Assembly (NCBI RefSeq): GCF_014170375.1
Contig: NZ_LZZW01000011.1
Span: 62,001-126,000 of the forward strand
Source of the DNA: Variovorax sp. UMC13
GTDB taxonomy: Bacteria > Pseudomonadota > Gammaproteobacteria > Burkholderiales > Burkholderiaceae_C
Direction: 5' to 3'
Length of the DNA stretch: 64,000 bases
Part shown: positions 7,980-19,171 of the stretch, piece by piece
Layout of the letters: the number at the start of each line of letters is the position of its first letter
Numbering within the stretch: the stretch's first letter is position 1
Notes under the pieces: generated by a model
Databases searched by the model: none
What the model was told of the DNA's origin: nothing
What the model saw: the letters and a program-made list of their open reading frames with translations, nothing else
Position numbers and translations under genes: made by a program

Positions 7980-9091
7980 GCCAGCTTTTCTCGCCCCTGC
8001 AGCTCGACGCCCTCACGCTGCCCAACCGCATCGTGATCGCGCCCATGTGCCAGTACTCGGCCGACGGCCACGGCAACATGACCGACTGGCACCTGATACA
8101 TCTGGGCCAGCTCGCGCTCTCCGGTGCGGGCCTGCTGATCATCGAGGCCACGGCGGTCGAGGCCATCGGCCGCATCACGCCGGCCGACGTCGGGCTCTAC
8201 GACGACGACAACCAGGCCGCGATCGCGCGCGTGCTGAAGGCGGTGCGCCAGCACTCGCGCATGCCGATCGCGATCCAGCTCGCGCACGCGGGCCGCAAGG
8301 CCTCGAGCCATGTGCCGTGGGACGGCGGCCAGTGCCTGGCGCCCGGCGAGGGCGCGTGGCAAACGGTGTCGTCCTCCGCGCTGCCGCATGCGGCCGGCGA
8401 ACCCGCGCCCGCGGCGCTCGACGATGTCGGCCTGGCGCGCGTGAAGGCCGCCTTCGTGCAGGCCGCGCAACGCGCGCACGCGCTGGGCATCGACGCCATC
8501 GAACTGCATGGCGCGCACGGCTACCTGCTGCACCAGTTCCTGTCGCCCATCGCCAACCAGCGCAGCGACCGCTACGGCGGCTCGCTCGAGAACCGCATGC
8601 GCTTCCCGCTCGAAGTCTTCGAGGCGGTGCGCACCGCGGTGCCGGCCGGCATGCCGGTGGGCGTGCGCATCTCGGCCACCGACTGGGTCGAGGGCGGCTG
8701 GGACATCGACTCGAGCATCGCCTTCGCCAAGGCCCTGGCCGCGCGCGGCTGCAGCTTCGTGCATGCCTCCTCGGGCGGTGTGTCGCCGCAGCAGAAGATC
8801 CCGCTGTCGCCGGGCTACCAGGTGCCGCTGGCCGAACGCCTGAAGGCCGCGCTCGACGTGCCGGTCTTCGCGGTCGGCCTGATCACCGAAGCGAAGCAGG
8901 CCGAGGCCGTGATCGCGGCCGGCCAGGCCGACGCGGTGGCGATCGCGCGCGCCGCGCTGTTCGAACCGCACTGGCCCTGGCGTGCCGCGGCCGAGCTGGG
9001 CGCGCAGGTCGAGGCGCCGCCGCAGTACTGGCGCTCGCAGCCGCGCGACCAGAAGGCGCTGTTCGGCGAGGCGCGCATCGGCGCGCGCTGA
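7976..9091 (+). CDS. NADH:flavin oxidoreductase, Old Yellow Enzyme (YqjM/XenA class)
   Basis: A 371-residue TIM-barrel FMN enzyme that reduces activated C=C bonds such as enones with NAD(P)H. The N-terminal motif NRIVIAPMCQYSADGHGN places a cysteine at 25 and a tyrosine at 27, characteristic of the thermophilic-like/YqjM class rather than the classic OYE class. The substrate-binding signature HGAHGYLLHQFLSP and the phosphate-binding region (VGLITEAKQAEAVIAAGQAD, then AIARAALFEPHWPWRAAAEL) are intact. An AAGGA ribosome site precedes the ATG. Coupled to tesB by a 4-base overlap; it might act on unsaturated acyl or aromatic intermediates, which is an inference. Confidence 0.92.
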   Translation: MSQLFSPLQLDALTLPNRIVIAPMCQYSADGHGNMTDWHLIHLGQLALSGAGLLIIEATAVEAIGRITPADVGLYDDDNQAAIARVLKAVRQHSRMPIAIQLAHAGRKASSHVPWDGGQCLAPGEGAWQTVSSSALPHAAGEPAPAALDDVGLARVKAAFVQAAQRAHALGIDAIELHGAHGYLLHQFLSPIANQRSDRYGGSLENRMRFPLEVFEAVRTAVPAGMPVGVRISATDWVEGGWDIDSSIAFAKALAARGCSFVHASSGGVSPQQKIPLSPGYQVPLAERLKAALDVPVFAVGLITEAKQAEAVIAAGQADAVAIARAALFEPHWPWRAAAELGAQVEAPPQYWRSQPRDQKALFGEARIGAR

Positions 9092-9122
9092 CTTTTTTTC
9101 CTTTCGTCTGGAGGTATCGCCC

Positions 9123-9929
9123 ATGTCCCGTTTCGACAAGTACCGCATCGGTTCCAAGGTCCGCCTGGCCGACATCGATCCGGGGAACAAGGGCTTTCTC
9201 AAGGGCGACGAGGCCGCGCATGGCGCACAGCTCGATGCGCTGGCCATCCAGCTCGACGAACTGCAGAACCTCATGCATGCCGAGGGCCGGCGCAAGTTGC
9301 TGCTGGTGCTGCAGGGCACCGACACCAGCGGCAAGGACGGCACGGTCCGCTGGGTGTTCTCGCGCACCTCGCCGCTGGGCGTGCGCGTGGCGGCCTTCAA
9401 GGCGCCCAGCCTGGAAGAGCAGGCGCACGACTTCCTCTGGCGCTGCCATGCGGTGGTGCCGCGCACCGGCGAACTCGCGGTGTGGAACCGCAGCCACTAC
9501 GAAGACGTGCTGGTGCCGGTGGTCGAAGGCTGGATCGACAAGGCCACGACGCAGCGCCGCTATGCGCAGATCAACGACTTCGAGCGCCTGCTGACCGAGA
9601 CCGGCACGGTGGTGCTCAAGTGCATGCTGCACATCGACAAGGACGAGCAGCGCCAACGCCTGCAGGCCCGCATCGACGACCCGTCCAAGAACTGGAAGTT
9701 CAGCCTGGGCGACCTCGAGGCGCGCAAGAAGTGGAGCGACTACCAGCGCGCCTATGCGAAGGCGCTGGACGCCACCTCGACCGACGTGGCGCCCTGGTAC
9801 GTGGTGCCGGCCAACAGCAAGACGCACCGCAACCTGATGATCGCGCAGCTGCTGGTCAAGACGCTCAAGGACATGAAGCTCAGCGTGCCGCCGCCGGACC
9901 CGGCGTTGAAGGGGCTGGTGGTGCGCTGA
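9123..9929 (+). CDS. ppk2: polyphosphate kinase 2 family (polyphosphate:nucleotide phosphotransferase)
   Basis: A 268-residue single-domain PPK2 protein. It carries the Walker A variant LQGTDTSGKDG (residues ~64-73), the lid-like TSPLGVRVAAFKAPS, the Walker B region VWNRSHYEDVLVP and the tail WYVVPANSKTHRNLMIAQLL, all typical of the family. PPK2 enzymes transfer phosphate between polyphosphate and nucleotides; length and the opening YRIGSKVRLADIDP point to the class that phosphorylates nucleoside mono- or diphosphates with polyphosphate, though class I/II/III cannot be settled by eye. A strong GGAGG ribosome site lies 8 bases before the ATG. It ends 12 bases from the convergent glycosyltransferase gene. 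Confidence 0.92.
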   Translation: MSRFDKYRIGSKVRLADIDPGNKGFLKGDEAAHGAQLDALAIQLDELQNLMHAEGRRKLLLVLQGTDTSGKDGTVRWVFSRTSPLGVRVAAFKAPSLEEQAHDFLWRCHAVVPRTGELAVWNRSHYEDVLVPVVEGWIDKATTQRRYAQINDFERLLTETGTVVLKCMLHIDKDEQRQRLQARIDDPSKNWKFSLGDLEARKKWSDYQRAYAKALDATSTDVAPWYVVPANSKTHRNLMIAQLLVKTLKDMKLSVPPPDPALKGLVVR

Positions 9930-9941
9930 AGCGGGTGCCGC

Positions 9942-11303
9942 TCAGCGCGCCAGAAGGCGGCGCAGGTCCGAGCGGGCGCGTCGCAGCACGCGGCGCGGCA
10001 GGCTGATGCGCGAGGGGGGCGGTGCCGCGGAGGCGACCGCTTCAGGCGCTGGCGCGACGATGGCCTGCGCTGCGGGGGGCGGCACATGCGGCGGCAAGGC
10101 GGCCAGCGTGCCGAGCAACGCCCCGGCCACTTCCTCCGGCACGATGCTGCGCCGGATGTGGTTCGCCAGCAGCGTCCCGCGCCTTGCGGCTTCGGTCCGG
10201 TCGGCTGCGACGAACCGCAACGCGGCCACGGCCGATGCGAGCTCGGGCTCGGCCCAGTGCTGGTCGGGCGTGTAGCTGCCATTGGCCTCGCCGGGGCGCA
10301 CCGGCGCAAGCGTCCAGTCGACGAAGCAGGCGGCTTCCGGATCGAGGAAGGCCGTCGGGCCGCCCCAGCCCGTGATCACCAACGGCTTGGCCGCGAGGGC
10401 GGCCTCGAAGGCGCCCAGCCCCCAGCCTTCGGCCCGGCACAGCGAGACGAAGCAGTCGCCGGCCTCGTGCAGCGCCTGCAGCGCGCCGTCGGAGAGCTCG
10501 TCGGTCACGAGCCGGATCGGCGGCGGCACCCGGCCGTGGCGCAGCACCGCACGGCCGATCATGGCCTCGAACTGGGGCTGCACCGGCACGCGCTCGCCTT
10601 CGTGGCCGGGGTCGCGGCGCACACGCTCCAGGTCGTGCGCCGTGGTCTTGATGACCAGCGCCACCGGCTCGTCGGGCCCGAAGGCTTCGGCAAAGGCCGC
10701 GACCAGCGGGTCGATGGACTTGCGCTCCAGCCAGGTCGAGACCGTGTAGAAGACCTGCCGGCCTTCCAGGCCCGCCAGCAGCCGCCGCAGCCCGGCACGG
10801 TCCGCGTCGCTCACCGGTCGTTGCGGCCGCGGCAGGTGCGGCACCACCCAGATCGGGATGTGCACGCCGCTGGCGCGGAAGACCTCGCGGTTCCATTGCG
10901 TGGGCACGATCACCGCGTCGAGGCCGTTGATCAGCGCCGGCCAGTGGGCGGGCAGGCAGTCGGTCTCCCACACGGTGTGGCCCACGATGCGGCGCGCGCC
11001 CCGCGCACGTTCGCGCGCGATGAAGTGCGGGTAGTACTCGGGCACGAAATGGACGATGACGTTCTCGCAGGCGCGCGCGTCGTCGCGCAACGGCCACAGG
11101 TCCTCGGGGCCCGCCTCGGGCGAAGGCGCCGGCGCGTAGCCCAGGCCCAGCGCGCCGCCCGGCAGCATCGGCTCCCAGGCGACCGTGGTGCCGGCGTCGC
11201 GCAGGGCGCGCACCAGCGCGGCAGCGGCCACCGCATAGCCGCTGGTGTCGCCCAGGCCGACATAGCGCAGCACCAGGGGCTCTGGGAGATGATTGAGAGA
11301 CAT
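9942..11303 (-). CDS. GT4-type glycosyltransferase
   Basis: A 453-residue GT-B fold glycosyltransferase without signal peptide. The C-terminal nucleotide-sugar domain shows AEGWGLGAFEAALAAKPLV (an E-x7-E type donor site) and the region before it, LSDGALQALHEAGDCFVSL, matches the family. The N-terminal half contains YVGLGDTSGYAVAAAALVRAL, a typical acceptor-domain start. The ATG at 11303 is used because the longer frame would begin with TTG. It is divergent from the four-gene glycosyltransferase operon and separated from it by a structured 160-base region, suggesting the five genes serve one glycan. Sugar and acceptor cannot be deduced. Confidence 0.85.
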   Translation of the reverse strand: MSLNHLPEPLVLRYVGLGDTSGYAVAAAALVRALRDAGTTVAWEPMLPGGALGLGYAPAPSPEAGPEDLWPLRDDARACENVIVHFVPEYYPHFIARERARGARRIVGHTVWETDCLPAHWPALINGLDAVIVPTQWNREVFRASGVHIPIWVVPHLPRPQRPVSDADRAGLRRLLAGLEGRQVFYTVSTWLERKSIDPLVAAFAEAFGPDEPVALVIKTTAHDLERVRRDPGHEGERVPVQPQFEAMIGRAVLRHGRVPPPIRLVTDELSDGALQALHEAGDCFVSLCRAEGWGLGAFEAALAAKPLVITGWGGPTAFLDPEAACFVDWTLAPVRPGEANGSYTPDQHWAEPELASAVAALRFVAADRTEAARRGTLLANHIRRSIVPEEVAGALLGTLAALPPHVPPPAAQAIVAPAPEAVASAAPPPSRISLPRRVLRRARSDLRRLLAR

Positions 11304-11335
11304 TAGTAACAAATAGTGTACATTTGATCGACAGT

Positions 11336-11441
11336 GCCCTGTCGTTGGGCAGGGCGAGGGCCGGACCCGGCCTGCCCCAGGGGCAAGAGGAGCCGCCGAG
11401 GCCGCTCCGTGGCCTCATTTCGCGGTGCCTGCTGTCGGCAC
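11336..11441 (+). repeat. run of five consecutive small hairpins in the glycosyltransferase leader
   Basis: Five non-overlapping perfect inverted repeats follow one another: GCCCTG (11336-41/11350-55), GGCCGG (11359-64/11367-72), TGCCCC (11373-78/11380-85), GAGGCC (11398-403/11411-16) and GTGCC (11425-29/11437-41). They fill the region between the divergent glycosyltransferase genes and end 24 bases before the GTG start at 11465. They could fold in the operon's leader RNA. There is no T-run, so none is an ordinary terminator. Confidence 0.5.
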
Positions 11442-11464
11442 TTCTGATCCTTGGCCGTATTTTC

Positions 11465-12394
11465 GTGACAGCAACTCCCGCTTCCCGCATCCCGAACACG
11501 TACCACTTCGTCTTCGGGCTGCGTCCGCAGACCGAGCCCTTTCACCTGATGCACTACCTGTGCCTGGCCTCGTGCCTGGGGGTGAACCAGCCCGACCGCG
11601 TGGTCGTGCACCTGCACAACGAACCCTTCGGCGAACTGTGGGACCTGATCCGCCCCCGGATCGAGGTGGTGCCGATCCCCGAGCGCGAACTGCGCATCGA
11701 CCTTTCCTACGACGACGACTACATCCGGCGTTTCGCCTATGCGCATGTGGCGGACTTCATCCGGCTGCGCATCCTGCACGAGCAGGGCGGCATCTATGCC
11801 GACATGGACTCGCTGTTCGTCGCGCCGCCACCCGCGCACCTCTTCGAAGCCTCCTGCGTGATGGGGCACGAGCGCGTGGATGCGGGCGTGCCGTCCTCGC
11901 CCGAAGGCTCGCTGTGCAATGCGCTCATCATGGCCGAGCCCGGTTCGCCCTTCATCGCCACCTGGATCGAGCGCATGCCGGGCGCCTTCGATGGCAGCTG
12001 GAGCAACCACTCGACCTTCCTGCCCTACCGGCTGAGCCGCGAGTTTCCGCAGCAGATCCGCGTCGAGCCCGAGAGCCGCTTCTTCTCGCTGGACTGGTCG
12101 CGCGACGGCATCGCCGCGCTGTTCGAGCAGGACCGCCAACTGCCGCCTGACGCGACCAGCCTGCACCTGTGGGCCCACCTCTGGTGGGACGTGGAGCGGC
12201 GCGACATGTCCGACTTCAACCACACGCTGCTGACCCCGGCCTACGTCGCGCATGCGCGCAGCACCTATGCCCGGATCGCGCGACCCTTCCTGCCACCGGG
12301 CATGGCGCCGTCGGCGCTGGGGCACTGGCTGCGGCAGCAGGCCGCGCCCCAGGGCTGGCTCGGGCGTCTGCGTGGCGGGCGTGCGGCGTCATGA
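11465..12394 (+). CDS. GT32-type glycosyltransferase with DXD motif
   Basis: A 309-residue protein of the glycosyltransferase sugar-binding (DXD-containing, GT32/OCH1-like) family often found in capsule and LPS loci. The opening IPNTYHFVFGLRPQ and the segment FAYAHVADFIRLRILHEQGGIYADMDSL are diagnostic; Asp113 and Asp115 form the metal and nucleotide-sugar binding DXD. A later SLHLWAHLWW corresponds to the family's C-terminal HxxxxSW-like element. No ATG is available, so GTG at 11465 is taken as the start because it precedes the conserved opening by about ten residues; a TTG at 11324 is the alternative. Its stop overlaps the ATG of the next gene (12391-12394). Confidence 0.82.
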   Translation: MTATPASRIPNTYHFVFGLRPQTEPFHLMHYLCLASCLGVNQPDRVVVHLHNEPFGELWDLIRPRIEVVPIPERELRIDLSYDDDYIRRFAYAHVADFIRLRILHEQGGIYADMDSLFVAPPPAHLFEASCVMGHERVDAGVPSSPEGSLCNALIMAEPGSPFIATWIERMPGAFDGSWSNHSTFLPYRLSREFPQQIRVEPESRFFSLDWSRDGIAALFEQDRQLPPDATSLHLWAHLWWDVERRDMSDFNHTLLTPAYVAHARSTYARIARPFLPPGMAPSALGHWLRQQAAPQGWLGRLRGGRAAS

Positions 12395-13545
12395 GCGTGC
12401 CGACCCCTCCGCGCAGCCGGGCGCTGCTGCTGACCCACGTCTTTCCTGACCCGCAGGGCGTGGGCCTGGCGCGGCGCGGCTGGCGCTGGGCCTGCGAGCT
12501 CGCGGCCCAGCACGACCTGGAGATCGTGCTCATCACGCGCAACGAAGGCCAGCCTGTGCCGCCATCGCCCCTGCCCGGCAGGCTGCGCGTCGTGCACTGC
12601 ACGGGCGCGCCCATCGCCTCACGAGCGCTGGCCGACTGGTTCGATCCCGACGCTGGCGCGGCCCGGGCGCTCGCCGCGCTCGAGGGCCCGCAGCCCGCGC
12701 GCATCGTGGTGTTCCGCTTCTACCTGCACGACATGGCGGCGCAACTGCCCGCCGACTGGCGCGCGATCGCCGAGATGGACTGCGACGACCTCGAGTCCGC
12801 CACGCGCTGGAGCCTGGCCGCGCTGGCCTTGCGCCGCGGCCGCTGGTCCGCGGCGCGCGCCTGCATGGCGCAGGCGAGGGGCTATGCAAAGCTCGAACGC
12901 AGCCTGTTGCCCGCCTATGCCACGGTCCATGTCTCGGCCTTCGAGGATGCGGCACGGCTGCGCCGGCTGCCAGGGATGAAGGCGGTGCAGGCCAGCCCCA
13001 ACAAGCTCGTGCCCGAACCCGATCTCGTGCCCGCACCGATGCCTGTCGGCGGCCGCACGCTGCTGTTCGTTGGCGCGCTGTTCTACCCGCCCAACGAGGA
13101 TGCGCTGCTGTGGTTCGCCCGGGCCGTGCTGCCCGCGCTGCGGCGACTGGTGCCGGATGTGCGCATCGTGGCCGCGGGCCGCGCCGAAGAGGCACTGGTG
13201 CAGCAGCTCGCGCGGCACGGCATCGTCTACGTCCATTCGCCCGCGGACCTGCGTCCGCTCTATGCCGAGGCCACGGCCGTGATCGCGCCGGTGCGTGGCG
13301 GCGGCGGCACCAAGCTCAAGGTGCTCGAGGCCTGGCAGCACGAGCGTCCGCTGGTCGCGACCTCGCATGCCGCGCGCGGGCTCGCGGTCGAGTCGGGGCG
13401 GCATCTGCTGGTGGCCGACCGGCCGCTGGAGTTCGCGCGCCACTGCGCGGCCCTGCTCGCCGATCCGGTGCTGGCGGCCGCGCTGGTGCGCGACGCCGCG
13501 GTGCTGCTGAAGGCGCGTTACTGCCTCGACGCGCCGACGCGCTGA
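12391..13545 (+). CDS. GT4-type glycosyltransferase
   Basis: A 384-residue GT-B fold enzyme. The N terminus (ALLLTHVFPDPQGVGLARRG) and the C-terminal half (LLFVGALFYPPNEDALLWFA, then VIAPVRGGGGTKLKVLEAWQ) match the GT4 group with the GGGTKLK/E donor loop seen in exopolysaccharide glycosyltransferases. The segment WRAIAEMDCDDLESATRW in the N-terminal half includes the metal-rich DCDD stretch often present in this subfamily. It is coupled to the upstream DXD glycosyltransferase by ATGA and lies 11 bases from the next gene. No membrane segment, so it acts on the cytoplasmic side. Confidence 0.85.
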   Translation: MSVPTPPRSRALLLTHVFPDPQGVGLARRGWRWACELAAQHDLEIVLITRNEGQPVPPSPLPGRLRVVHCTGAPIASRALADWFDPDAGAARALAALEGPQPARIVVFRFYLHDMAAQLPADWRAIAEMDCDDLESATRWSLAALALRRGRWSAARACMAQARGYAKLERSLLPAYATVHVSAFEDAARLRRLPGMKAVQASPNKLVPEPDLVPAPMPVGGRTLLFVGALFYPPNEDALLWFARAVLPALRRLVPDVRIVAAGRAEEALVQQLARHGIVYVHSPADLRPLYAEATAVIAPVRGGGGTKLKVLEAWQHERPLVATSHAARGLAVESGRHLLVADRPLEFARHCAALLADPVLAAALVRDAAVLLKARYCLDAPTR

Positions 13546-13556
13546 GGGGAGAGGAC

Positions 13557-16070
13557 ATGCACCTGTCACCGCACGCCACGGCGCCGTCGTCGCCGCTGTT
13601 CATCCTCTCGGTCGCCACCGGCTATGGCGGCGCCGAGCGCGACATCGAGATCCTGCTGCCGCACCTGGCCGCGCAGCGCCAGGTCGTGGTCTTCGCCTGC
13701 AGCCCCTACCACCTCGAGCGGCTGCGACGCATCGAACGGCCGGGCCTGGAGGTGCATCGCATCGATGCCTCGCGCGAGGGCTTCGTGGAGGCCGGCGCGC
13801 GCCTGTTCGTGCAGCGCTACTTCGCACTGCGGCCCTCGGCCATCCTGGCCAACACGCTCGACTCGCTGCGCATCCTCGCGCAGGCCGCCGACTGGCTGCC
13901 CGGGATCGATGTGCAGTCCTGCTTCTACGTGCGCGATTTCCAGTGGTTCGACCACGCACCGCTGCTGCAGGCCATGGCCCGCGCCACGCTGCTGGTGCCC
14001 GATCGCTCGGTGCTCGAGAAGCCCGGCTACCTGAACCCCCATGTCTGGCCGCACGGCCCGCTGCGCGCGCTGGCGATGCCCACGCCGGTGGACATTCCGC
14101 CGGCCATCGCGACCGAGCTGCCCGCCGACGCCTCCTTCCTTCACCTGGCCACGGTGAACGGCTTCAAGGGCCATCGACCGCTGGCCGACGCGGCCGCGCT
14201 GCTGCGTCGCCGCTGTCCCGGCCTGCGCATCGACTCGTACGGCCACCGGCCGCTTCCCGCGTTGTATGAACAGCTGCGCGCGCACATCGAGGCGGCCGGT
14301 GCCACGCCGACGCTGGCGCTGCACGAACACGTGGCCGACCCGTCCGCCCTGATCGGCCGGGCGCGTGCCGTGCTCGTGACCTCGGTCTCGGAGCACGGCG
14401 GACCCGAGACCTTCGGCCGCACGCTGGTCGAGGCCTGGGCCCATGGCCGTCCGGTGATCGCCTTCGCCTGCGGCACGCCGGCCCGGCTGGTGCGCCACGA
14501 GGTCGACGGCCTGCTGGTGGACGAGGGGGACGTCGAAGGGCTCGCCGCCGCCATCGTCCGGCTGCACCAGGACCCGGCGCTGGCCGATCGGCTGGGCCGC
14601 AACGGCCGCGCACGGGCCGAGCGCGAATTCGCCACCGAGGTGGTGCTGCAGCAACTGCTGCCGGTGCTCGAGGGGCAATGGCACCGGGGGCCTGCAGCAC
14701 CCGTGGCACCCGTGGCGGCGCCCGCCGAAGAGGGGCCGAACACGCTGTTCGACGTCTCGCTCTCGCTGATGCTGGGCTGGCATTCGCCCGTGGGCATGCT
14801 GCGCGTGGAGAAGGACATGGGCGACCTGCTGGCTCGGCAGCGCGGGCCCGTCCAACTCGTGCGGCACGGCGCCGACGACGGCGGCTACCGGCGCCTGAGC
14901 GCACGCGAGCTGGAGTTCCTCGCCAACCGGCTCGACGGCCGCGACGGCATCGGCAGGCTGGCCGCGCGCGAACTCGCGGCCACCCCGCTGCCGCCGCCGC
15001 GGCTGCCGCTGTCGATCGGCCGCTCGATGCGCCTGCTGGGCCGCCTGCACGGAGCAGGCGGCGGGCAGGTGAACCGCAACGCCGCAGGCCGGCGCCTGCG
15101 CCGCTGGCTGCATGCGCGTGCCGAATCGGCCGTGCGGGCCGCCCCCGTCGACGCGGCGCGCTACGCGCCGGAGGCGGGCGATGCCTTCCTCAGCGTCTCC
15201 AATCCCTGGGACTACGTCGGCCTGCCGGTGTTCCAGGCACTGCGGGCCCGCGGCGTGCGCACCGTGCTCGCGGTGCACGACCTCATGGTCTGGGAGACGC
15301 CGCAGTGGACGGCCGGGCGTGATCCGCGCGAGCACGCGGCCAACATGCTGCCGGTGCTGGCCGAAGCGGACCGGCTGGTGGCCGTTTCGCAGCACACCGC
15401 TCACGTGCTCGCGCAGGCCTTCGCCGCGATCGCCCGGCCGTTGCCGCCGTTGCGCGTCGCACACCCCGCCGGCTTGCCCGGCACGCTGTTCCCCTTCGGC
15501 GGACCGCCCCCGGGCCTCGATGCCACGCGTCCCTTCGTCGTCTACTGCTCGACCATCGAGGTGCGCAAGAACCACCTGCTGCTGCTGCACCTGTGGGAGC
15601 GCCTGCGCCAGACCCTGCCGCCCGAGCGGCTGCCGGTGCTGGTCCTCGCGGGCCGCTGGGGCTGGGGCGTGGAGCCGGTGCGGCTGGCGGTCGAGCGCAA
15701 CTGGCGCCTCGCGCCGCATGTGCTCGTCGCACCCGAACTGCGCGACGAGCAGCTGCTGTGGCTTTACCGCCATGCGCGCTTCGCCGTCTTCCCGTCCTTC
15801 AACGAAGGCTTCGGGCTGCCGGTGGCGGAGGCGCTGGCCGTGGGCACGCCGGTGGTGGTGTCGGACCATCCGGCGCTGGTCGAGGCCTCGATGGGGCTGA
15901 TGCCCGCAATCGACCCGGGCGACCTGCCGGCCTGGCAGCAAGAGATCGCCGCGCTGTGCCTGGACGATGCGCGGCTGGCGCAACTGCGCGCGAAAGCCCG
16001 GCACTGCCGGGTCGCGCCTCCCGATGGACTGCCCCGCGCGCTGGCCGATGCCGCGGGACTTTCGGCCTGA
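13557..16070 (+). CDS. bifunctional glycosyltransferase with two GT4 domains
   Basis: An 837-residue fusion of two complete GT-B modules. Domain 1 (about residues 10-380) ends with SEHGGPETFGRTLVEAWAHG, giving donor-site glutamates 284 and 292. Domain 2 (about 400-830) contains FVVYCSTIEVRKNHLLLLHL and FPSFNEGFGLPVAEALAVGT, with glutamates 750 and 758. Both keep the E-x7-E spacing, so both are likely active and could add two sugars in succession. Domain 2 resembles the mannosyltransferase B type of O-antigen loci. A GGGGAGAGGA ribosome site precedes the ATG. The operon continues after four bases. Confidence 0.87.
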   Translation: MHLSPHATAPSSPLFILSVATGYGGAERDIEILLPHLAAQRQVVVFACSPYHLERLRRIERPGLEVHRIDASREGFVEAGARLFVQRYFALRPSAILANTLDSLRILAQAADWLPGIDVQSCFYVRDFQWFDHAPLLQAMARATLLVPDRSVLEKPGYLNPHVWPHGPLRALAMPTPVDIPPAIATELPADASFLHLATVNGFKGHRPLADAAALLRRRCPGLRIDSYGHRPLPALYEQLRAHIEAAGATPTLALHEHVADPSALIGRARAVLVTSVSEHGGPETFGRTLVEAWAHGRPVIAFACGTPARLVRHEVDGLLVDEGDVEGLAAAIVRLHQDPALADRLGRNGRARAEREFATEVVLQQLLPVLEGQWHRGPAAPVAPVAAPAEEGPNTLFDVSLSLMLGWHSPVGMLRVEKDMGDLLARQRGPVQLVRHGADDGGYRRLSARELEFLANRLDGRDGIGRLAARELAATPLPPPRLPLSIGRSMRLLGRLHGAGGGQVNRNAAGRRLRRWLHARAESAVRAAPVDAARYAPEAGDAFLSVSNPWDYVGLPVFQALRARGVRTVLAVHDLMVWETPQWTAGRDPREHAANMLPVLAEADRLVAVSQHTAHVLAQAFAAIARPLPPLRVAHPAGLPGTLFPFGGPPPGLDATRPFVVYCSTIEVRKNHLLLLHLWERLRQTLPPERLPVLVLAGRWGWGVEPVRLAVERNWRLAPHVLVAPELRDEQLLWLYRHARFAVFPSFNEGFGLPVAEALAVGTPVVVSDHPALVEASMGLMPAIDPGDLPAWQQEIAALCLDDARLAQLRAKARHCRVAPPDGLPRALADAAGLSA

Positions 16071-16074
16071 GACC

Positions 16075-17678
16075 ATGGAACACCCCACCCTCGAACCGGG
16101 CTCGGTGCGCGACGAGCGCCCGACCGCCGCGCGCTCGCTGCGCGCGGCCCTGCATTACTTCTCCGGCACGCTGCAGTCCCAGCATGCCCTGATCGACGCG
16201 CGACGGCGCACGCTGGGTGAGCTCGGTGGCGAACTGGCGCGCCAGCAGGCCGAGATCGATGGCCTGCGGCAGACGCTGGCGCAGCGCGAGGCGGAGATCG
16301 ACCGGCTCGCGCAGGCGCTGGCCCGGCCTTCGCGGCTTCGGCTGGCGTTGCGGCACCCGGTGCGCGCCGTGCGCCATGTGCTGCGCCGCATCGTCCAGCG
16401 GCTGCGCCCGCCGCCGCCGCCCGCGGCCGTGGCATTGCCGGCGCCCGCTGCCGACTGGATGAGCACGCCGGTGGCCGCGCGCGTCCAGCCCTCCGACTAC
16501 CGCGAGCGCATGCGGGCCTTGCTGGACACGGGCCTGTTCCAGGGGCTGCGCACGCTCACCCTCGTCGTGCCGCCCGCGCTGCGCGAGGCTGGTGCCTCGA
16601 TCGAACGCAGCCTGGCCCAGACCGGCCTGAGATGCACCCTCGTGTCCGCGATGCCCGCGCAGTTCACCGATGCGCTCTACCTCGTCGTGAGTCCCTGCGC
16701 CTTCACCCGGCTGCCGCCGGCCGAACGGCGCATCGTGTGGCTGGTCGAGCCGGCCGAGCAGGCGACGGTCCTGGCGGAGGCCGTGCTCGCGCCGCTGGCC
16801 GAGTCGCTGGCCATCTTCGATGCATCGCTCGCGCACATCGCGACCCTGCAGGCGCGCGGCATCGCGCTGTACCAGACCTTCTATGTGCCGCTCGACCCGG
16901 CGGGCGCCGTCGATGACTCCGCGCTGGGCTTGGCCCATCTGCTGCCGCGCGCGCTGCATGGCTGCGGCGCGATCGACGACGAGGCCTTCGAGCGCGCCAC
17001 GCGCGGCACGCGCCTGGACGCGGACCATCTCGTGCTCTGCCTGCCGGAGTCGCTGGCCCGTTTCGAGAGCGCACGGGCCCACCTGCGGCCCGGCGCCGCG
17101 CTCTTTCCCGGTCTGCGCCAGCTCGACGGATGGAAGGGCACGGCCCTGAGCTACCGTTTCATGGCACGCCGTGCGCTGGCCGCGGGACGCACACGGCTGA
17201 TCGTGTCGGAGGACGATGCCGAGTTCGGCGAGGACTTCGAAGCGAGGCTGGCGAAGACGCTCGAGCACCTCGACCTGCATGCCGGCCGCTGGGACCTGTT
17301 CTCGGGCCTGCTGACCGACTTGTCAGAGCGCGCCGAGGTCAAGGCGGTCGAGGCCAGCGGGAGTGACCTGTTCCTGCGGCTGGACTCGGTCATCGGCATG
17401 GTCTTCGGCATCTACGGACCGCCCGCGCTGGCGGCACTGGCGACCTACCGTGTGGCGGGCAACGACACGATGAAGGACACCATCGACCGTTATCTCGAAG
17501 CGCTGCGGCTGCGCTGCGTCACGATCTTTCCGCCACTGGTGCGGCACGGCGAGGACTTCGCGTCCACGCTGTGGATGCCCGAGGGCTGGCGCTTCTCGAG
17601 CAACGAATCGATGAACCCGATGATCCATCGCAGCCAGCTGCGGCTGGTCGCGAAGATCGGCGACTGCCTCGAGCGGGC

Positions 17679-17682
<4 letters not shown>
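16075..17682 (+). CDS. coiled-coil protein with GT25-like glycosyltransferase domain
   Basis: A 535-residue protein. Residues ~40-85 form a predicted coiled coil (LGELGGELARQQAEIDGLRQ and the heptads after it), followed by a basic, proline-rich linker near 95-125. The C-terminal third contains ALSYRFMARRALAAGRTRLI then SEDDAEF (Glu379-Asp380-Asp381), which resembles the LEDD motif of GT25 LPS glycosyltransferases, where a preceding GC..SH segment is usual but here replaced by GTALSYR. I therefore rate the catalytic assignment as probable rather than certain. It is the last gene of the operon; its TAG stop overlaps the stop of livF by four bases. Confidence 0.6.
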
Positions 17683-19167
<1,485 letters not shown>

Positions 19168-19171
<4 letters not shown>

